Part shown: positions 5,420 through 7,606 of the stretch, piece by piece
Numbering within the stretch: the first letter of the stretch is position 1
Layout: each line of letters opens with the position of its first letter
Assembly: GCA_016295665.1 (NCBI GenBank)
Contig: JAEDKS010000116.1
Span: forward strand, 1-7,606
Length of the DNA stretch: 7,606 bases
Direction of reading: 5' to 3'
Source: Clostridia bacterium
GTDB taxonomy: Bacteria; Bacillota; Clostridia; Christensenellales; Aristaeellaceae
The notes under the pieces: model-generated
Database searches by the model: none
The model's input: only the letters and a program-made list of their open reading frames with translations
What the model was told of the DNA's origin: nothing
Position numbers and translations under genes: made by a program

Positions 5420-6789
5420 TGATCGTTTCCTCCGTTTGTCAGAATAAAGGCCGCGACGGCGTCCGCCACGCCCTTGTCCAGCGTGCAGGGCAGCTGATAC
5501 TCCGCCGCCGTGCCCGCCATCTCCCCGGCCTCCGGACGCATCAGCAGGTGGTTCACATCCGCCCACAGCGCCGAAAGCCAGGGGGTATTTTCCAGATCAA
5601 GCACTTCCGCCCAGGTCTCCCGGCCCTCCCGGGGCGTGACCTGAAAGTCCCGCTCGCCGCCGATGAGCAGCGTGGGCAGGGCCAGCTGTGTCAGGTACCC
5701 GGACGGTGCGGGATGCTGCTGCATCTCCCAGAAGTAGTACGCGGGGGTCAGCAGCGTCGTTCCAGCTTCCACGGCACCGTCCGCATCCAAGCCCGACAGT
5801 AGCGCCATTTCCGCGTCAAAGGCCGCGCCCAGCGCCTGCAGCTGCTCCCCGTCCATGCCCGCGCCGGTGCAGGCGTCCAGGGTCTGCCGCCGCAGGATTT
5901 CCGCCAGGGAGCGATCCGTCCCGCAGGCCAGAATCAGGCCGCGGAACATCCCCTCCGACTCCGCGGCGATGCGCGGGGCCAGCATGGCGCCCAGGCTGTG
6001 GCCCAGAAGGAAGATGCGGTCGCTGTCAATGCGGTCATCCGCCTGCAGCAGGCGGGCCGCCGCGATGGCATCCTGTATGGTCTCCTCCTCCACCGTGAGG
6101 GTAGCGTAGTCCGGGGACTGGGCCATTTCGGCGCCATAGACCAAGGTGCGCTTGTCGTAGCGCAGCACCGCGATGCCCTGCGCCCCCAGCGCCTCCGCCA
6201 GGTCAGCGAACAGATGCGTGGCTCCCACGGTTTCGTCCCGGTCGTTGGGGCCGGAGCCATGCACCAGCACCACCGCCGGCACGGGCTCCGCCGATGCCGG
6301 TACCGTCAGCGTGCCCGGCAGCACCCAAGGTGCTTCGCCCACCTGCACCTCCTCCACGGAGATGCCGTCCTGGGGCGGAGCCGTAGGCTGCGCGGCCTTT
6401 GCCGAAGGGGTGAACTGCAGTCCCGCGACGCGCCCCGCTTCGTCCAGCACCAGCGTCACGGTGAGGTTCAGCCGCGCCATCGCCGCCGTCCGGGTCAGGA
6501 CGGTATAGGGCGGCTTCTCCGTTACCGCCGCGTCCTCCAGCATACCCGCATACGCGCCGCAGCTCCTCTCCAACTGGCTCCACAGCCCGCTCAGACTGCT
6601 TCGGGGCACCGCCGCGCCCATGTCATCCGTAAAGTACGCATACAGCGCATCCAGGGCCGCGTCGTCGCCACGCAGAGCCTCCACGACCGCCTCACAGGTC
6701 AGGGCCCCATCTGCCGCGTCCTCCGCCCGGACGCAGGGCCGCACATGGCACAGGCACAAACACAGAAGCACCGCCAGCAACCGCTTCAT
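5416..6789 (-). CDS. secreted alpha/beta hydrolase with DUF3887-like N-terminal domain
   Basis: The 457-residue product carries an N-terminal signal peptide: MKRLLAVLLCLCLC and a likely signal peptidase I site after VRA (residue 22). No lipobox precedes any of its cysteines. Residues about 28-130 look like the small alpha+beta DUF3887 domain often found before clostridial secreted hydrolases: a helical start (VVEALRGDDAALDALYAYF), then strands ending LVLDEAGRVAGLQFTP. A proline-rich linker (134-140) leads to an alpha/beta-hydrolase domain. Its oxyanion motif is HGSGPNDRDE (177-186), the nucleophile elbow GHSLG (263-267) with Ser265, the likely acid Asp381 (GGERDFQVTP) and the base His414 (VNHLL). 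The fold resembles acyl esterases/peptidases; substrate unknown. An upstream extension of the frame to 6900 is rejected because GGAGGT (6803-6798) precedes the ATG at 6789. It is the first gene of the hydrolase-hslV-hslU unit, in the place usually held by xerC/codV. Confidence 0.88.
   Translation of the reverse strand: MKRLLAVLLCLCLCHVRPCVRAEDAADGALTCEAVVEALRGDDAALDALYAYFTDDMGAAVPRSSLSGLWSQLERSCGAYAGMLEDAAVTEKPPYTVLTRTAAMARLNLTVTLVLDEAGRVAGLQFTPSAKAAQPTAPPQDGISVEEVQVGEAPWVLPGTLTVPASAEPVPAVVLVHGSGPNDRDETVGATHLFADLAEALGAQGIAVLRYDKRTLVYGAEMAQSPDYATLTVEEETIQDAIAAARLLQADDRIDSDRIFLLGHSLGAMLAPRIAAESEGMFRGLILACGTDRSLAEILRRQTLDACTGAGMDGEQLQALGAAFDAEMALLSGLDADGAVEAGTTLLTPAYYFWEMQQHPAPSGYLTQLALPTLLIGGERDFQVTPREGRETWAEVLDLENTPWLSALWADVNHLLMRPEAGEMAGTAAEYQLPCTLDKGVADAVAAFILTNGGNDQ
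5429..5433 (-). promoter_or_regulatory. Shine-Dalgarno supporting the GTG start of hslV
   Basis: The minus strand reads GGAGG, 9 nt before the GTG at 5419 and inside the 3' end of the hydrolase gene. The alternative ATG at 5404 has only a weak AGG a few bases before it. Confidence 0.65.
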
Positions 6790-6797
6790 CCGCACAC

Positions 6798-6803
6798 ACC
6801 TCC
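6798..6803 (-). promoter_or_regulatory. Shine-Dalgarno fixing the start of the secreted hydrolase
   Basis: GGAGGT on the minus strand lies 8 nt before the ATG at 6789. This start puts a classic signal peptide at the N-terminus. The in-frame ATG at 6837 overlaps the predicted -10 box and would add a long arginine-rich stretch before the hydrophobic core. Confidence 0.8.
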
Positions 6804-6812
6804 GTCTCCTCA

Positions 6813-6829
6813 GGCGCTTTCTCCGCGCC
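6813..6829 (-). repeat. hairpin at the predicted 5' end of the hydrolase-hslVU mRNA
   Basis: On the minus strand GGCGC (6829-6825) and GCGCC (6817-6813) form a perfect 5-bp GC stem with a 7-nt purine-rich loop. The predicted transcription start (about 6829) coincides with the first stem base, so the mRNA could begin with this hairpin, a structure known to protect some bacterial messages from 5' decay. No T run follows, so it is not a terminator for trmFO. Confidence 0.3.
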
Positions 6830-6835
6830 GTCTCC

Positions 6836-6844
6836 ATTGTACCA
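6836..6844 (-). promoter_or_regulatory. extended -10 promoter of the hydrolase-hslV-hslU unit
   Basis: The minus strand reads TGG-TACAAT: a TGn extension (6844-6842) and a -10 box (6841-6836) matching TATAAT at 5 of 6 positions. No good -35 box is found at 16-18 bp, as is common for extended -10 promoters. It lies in the 86-bp gap between the trmFO stop codon and the hydrolase start, giving a leader of about 40 nt. Readthrough from trmFO is also possible, since no terminator is seen between them. Confidence 0.55.
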
Positions 6845-6875
6845 CAGAAGATGTGTACTGCAGATGAACAAGCGC

Positions 6876-7606
6876 TCACTTGTCGTTTTCCGCGATCCAA
6901 TTCCGCAGATACGCCAGCGAACGCTCCGAGATCACCTCATAGCGCTGCTGCTTGTTGCGGATCTTCTTGTGCTGCTTGTCCACCACCAGCCCATCCAGCA
7001 GGCCAAAGGTGCAGTTCATGGGCTGGAAGTCCCGGTTGGGGGTGGACACGTAGCGGCCCATGGCCCCCAGCGCCGTGATGCCCGGCAGCTCCACCGCGCC
7101 CAGCCCCCGCAGCTCATGGCCCAGGCTCATGCCCGCCAACAGGCCGCTGGCAGCGCTCTCCACATAGCCCTCCACGCCGGTCATCTGGCCCGCGAAGTAG
7201 GTCAGCGGACGGGACAGCATGGAGAAATGGGCGCTCAGGAAGCCCGGGGAATGCAGGAAGGTGTTGCGGTGCATGACGCCGTAGCGGGCGAAGGCGGCGT
7301 TCTCCAGGCCGGGAATCATGCCGAACACCCGCTTCTGCTCGGGCCACTTCAGCCGGGTCTGGAAGCCCACCAGGTTGTACAGCGTGCCATCGGCGTTGTC
7401 CTGCCGCAGCTGCACCACGGCGAAGGCCTCCTTCCCCGTGCGGGGATCCACCAGCCCTACGGGCTTCATGGGGCCGAAGGCGAGCACCATGCGCCCGCGC
7501 CGGGCCATGGACTCCACCGGCATGCAGCCCTCGAACACCTTCGTTTCCTCGAAGCCGTGCACCTCGGCGGTCTCCGCCGAGAGCAGCGCGTCCACGAAGG
7601 CGTTGT
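6876..7606 (-). CDS. trmFO: TrmFO, folate/FAD-dependent tRNA (uracil-54-C5)-methyltransferase, C-terminal part
   Basis: TrmFO (formerly Gid) uses methylenetetrahydrofolate and reduced FAD to make 5-methyluridine at position 54 of the tRNA T-loop in the cytoplasm. The window holds the last 243 codons; a complete protein is usually about 435-460 residues, so the N-terminal FAD-binding Rossmann segment lies beyond position 7606. The part present shows the family blocks FEGCMPVESMARRG (with the conserved Cys corresponding to Cys226 of the Bacillus enzyme), VQLRQDNADGTLYNLVGFQT, FGMIPGLENAAFARYGVMHRNTF, FAGQMTGVEGYVESAASGL, ITALGAMGRYV and FQPMNCTFGLL. The tail (KQQRYEVISERSLAYLRNWI) is the usual terminal helix. 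The frame is open to the window edge; no start is in view. It is followed, in the same direction, by the secreted hydrolase and hslVU instead of the expected xerC/codV. Confidence 0.97.
   Translation of the reverse strand, partial: NAFVDALLSAETAEVHGFEETKVFEGCMPVESMARRGRMVLAFGPMKPVGLVDPRTGKEAFAVVQLRQDNADGTLYNLVGFQTRLKWPEQKRVFGMIPGLENAAFARYGVMHRNTFLHSPGFLSAHFSMLSRPLTYFAGQMTGVEGYVESAASGLLAGMSLGHELRGLGAVELPGITALGAMGRYVSTPNRDFQPMNCTFGLLDGLVVDKQHKKIRNKQQRYEVISERSLAYLRNWIAENDK

Noticed and set aside
5416..6789. Lipoprotein signal in the secreted hydrolase because of its many N-terminal cysteines
   Set aside because: None of Cys10, Cys12, Cys14 or Cys19 is preceded by a lipobox such as L-[AS]-[GA]. 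The VRA segment at 20-22 fits signal peptidase I better.
5998..6867. A 289-codon open frame on the plus strand opposite the secreted hydrolase
   Set aside because: The product is Arg/His/Gln-rich and has no domain. The minus strand shows a signal peptide and a full hydrolase triad.

Overview
The window is a GC-rich stretch (about 65-70% G+C in most lines counted by eye) from a bacterium that is most likely a high-GC Bacillota/Clostridia member, possibly of gut or rumen origin. The evidence is the order trmFO, (insert), hslV, hslU on the minus strand, which matches the Firmicutes topA-trmFO-xerC(codV)-hslV(clpQ)-hslU(clpY)-codY neighbourhood. HslV resembles the Bacillus/Thermotoga type in sequence. 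The other genes (a Cys-less MGMT-fold protein, a PhnB-like VOC protein, a GH5 glucanase, a DUF3887-like secreted hydrolase) are types I know from clostridial genomes. The species assignment is inference.

Layout. Positions 1-2400 are read rightwards. A MGMT/ATL-like protein (140-655) has its own sigma-A-type promoter. A second promoter (719-747) drives a two-gene unit: a VOC protein (798-1220) and an apparently cytoplasmic GH5 glycoside hydrolase (1243-2325). That unit ends at a strong 13-bp-stem terminator (2360-2398). Positions 2394-7606 are read leftwards. In transcription order they hold the 3' part of trmFO (cut by the window edge), an extended -10 promoter, a secreted DUF3887-like/alpha-beta hydrolase (6789-5416), hslV (5419-4880) and hslU (4865-3489). 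Two hairpins follow, then a membrane-anchored alpha/beta hydrolase (3347-2394) that is clearly AT-richer than everything around it.

How the genes work together. HslV (peptidase) and HslU (AAA+ unfoldase) form the two-component HslVU protease. They sit in one unit with the secreted hydrolase, whose stop codon overlaps the hslV start (GTGA), so the three are probably co-transcribed and the first two translationally coupled. TrmFO makes the 5-methyluridine at position 54 of tRNA and lies just upstream. The hydrolase occupies the place where xerC/codV usually sits, and the low-GC hydrolase lies where codY usually follows hslU. The rightward genes have no evident functional link to the protease operon.

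I see no RNA gene, CRISPR array, insertion sequence, transposase or phage gene, and no intergenic stretch longer than 300 bases. I did not find a clear undescribed system. The points most worth a second look are the cysteine-free MGMT-fold protein with a palindrome over its promoter, the rearranged trmFO-hslVU neighbourhood, and the low-GC hydrolase.
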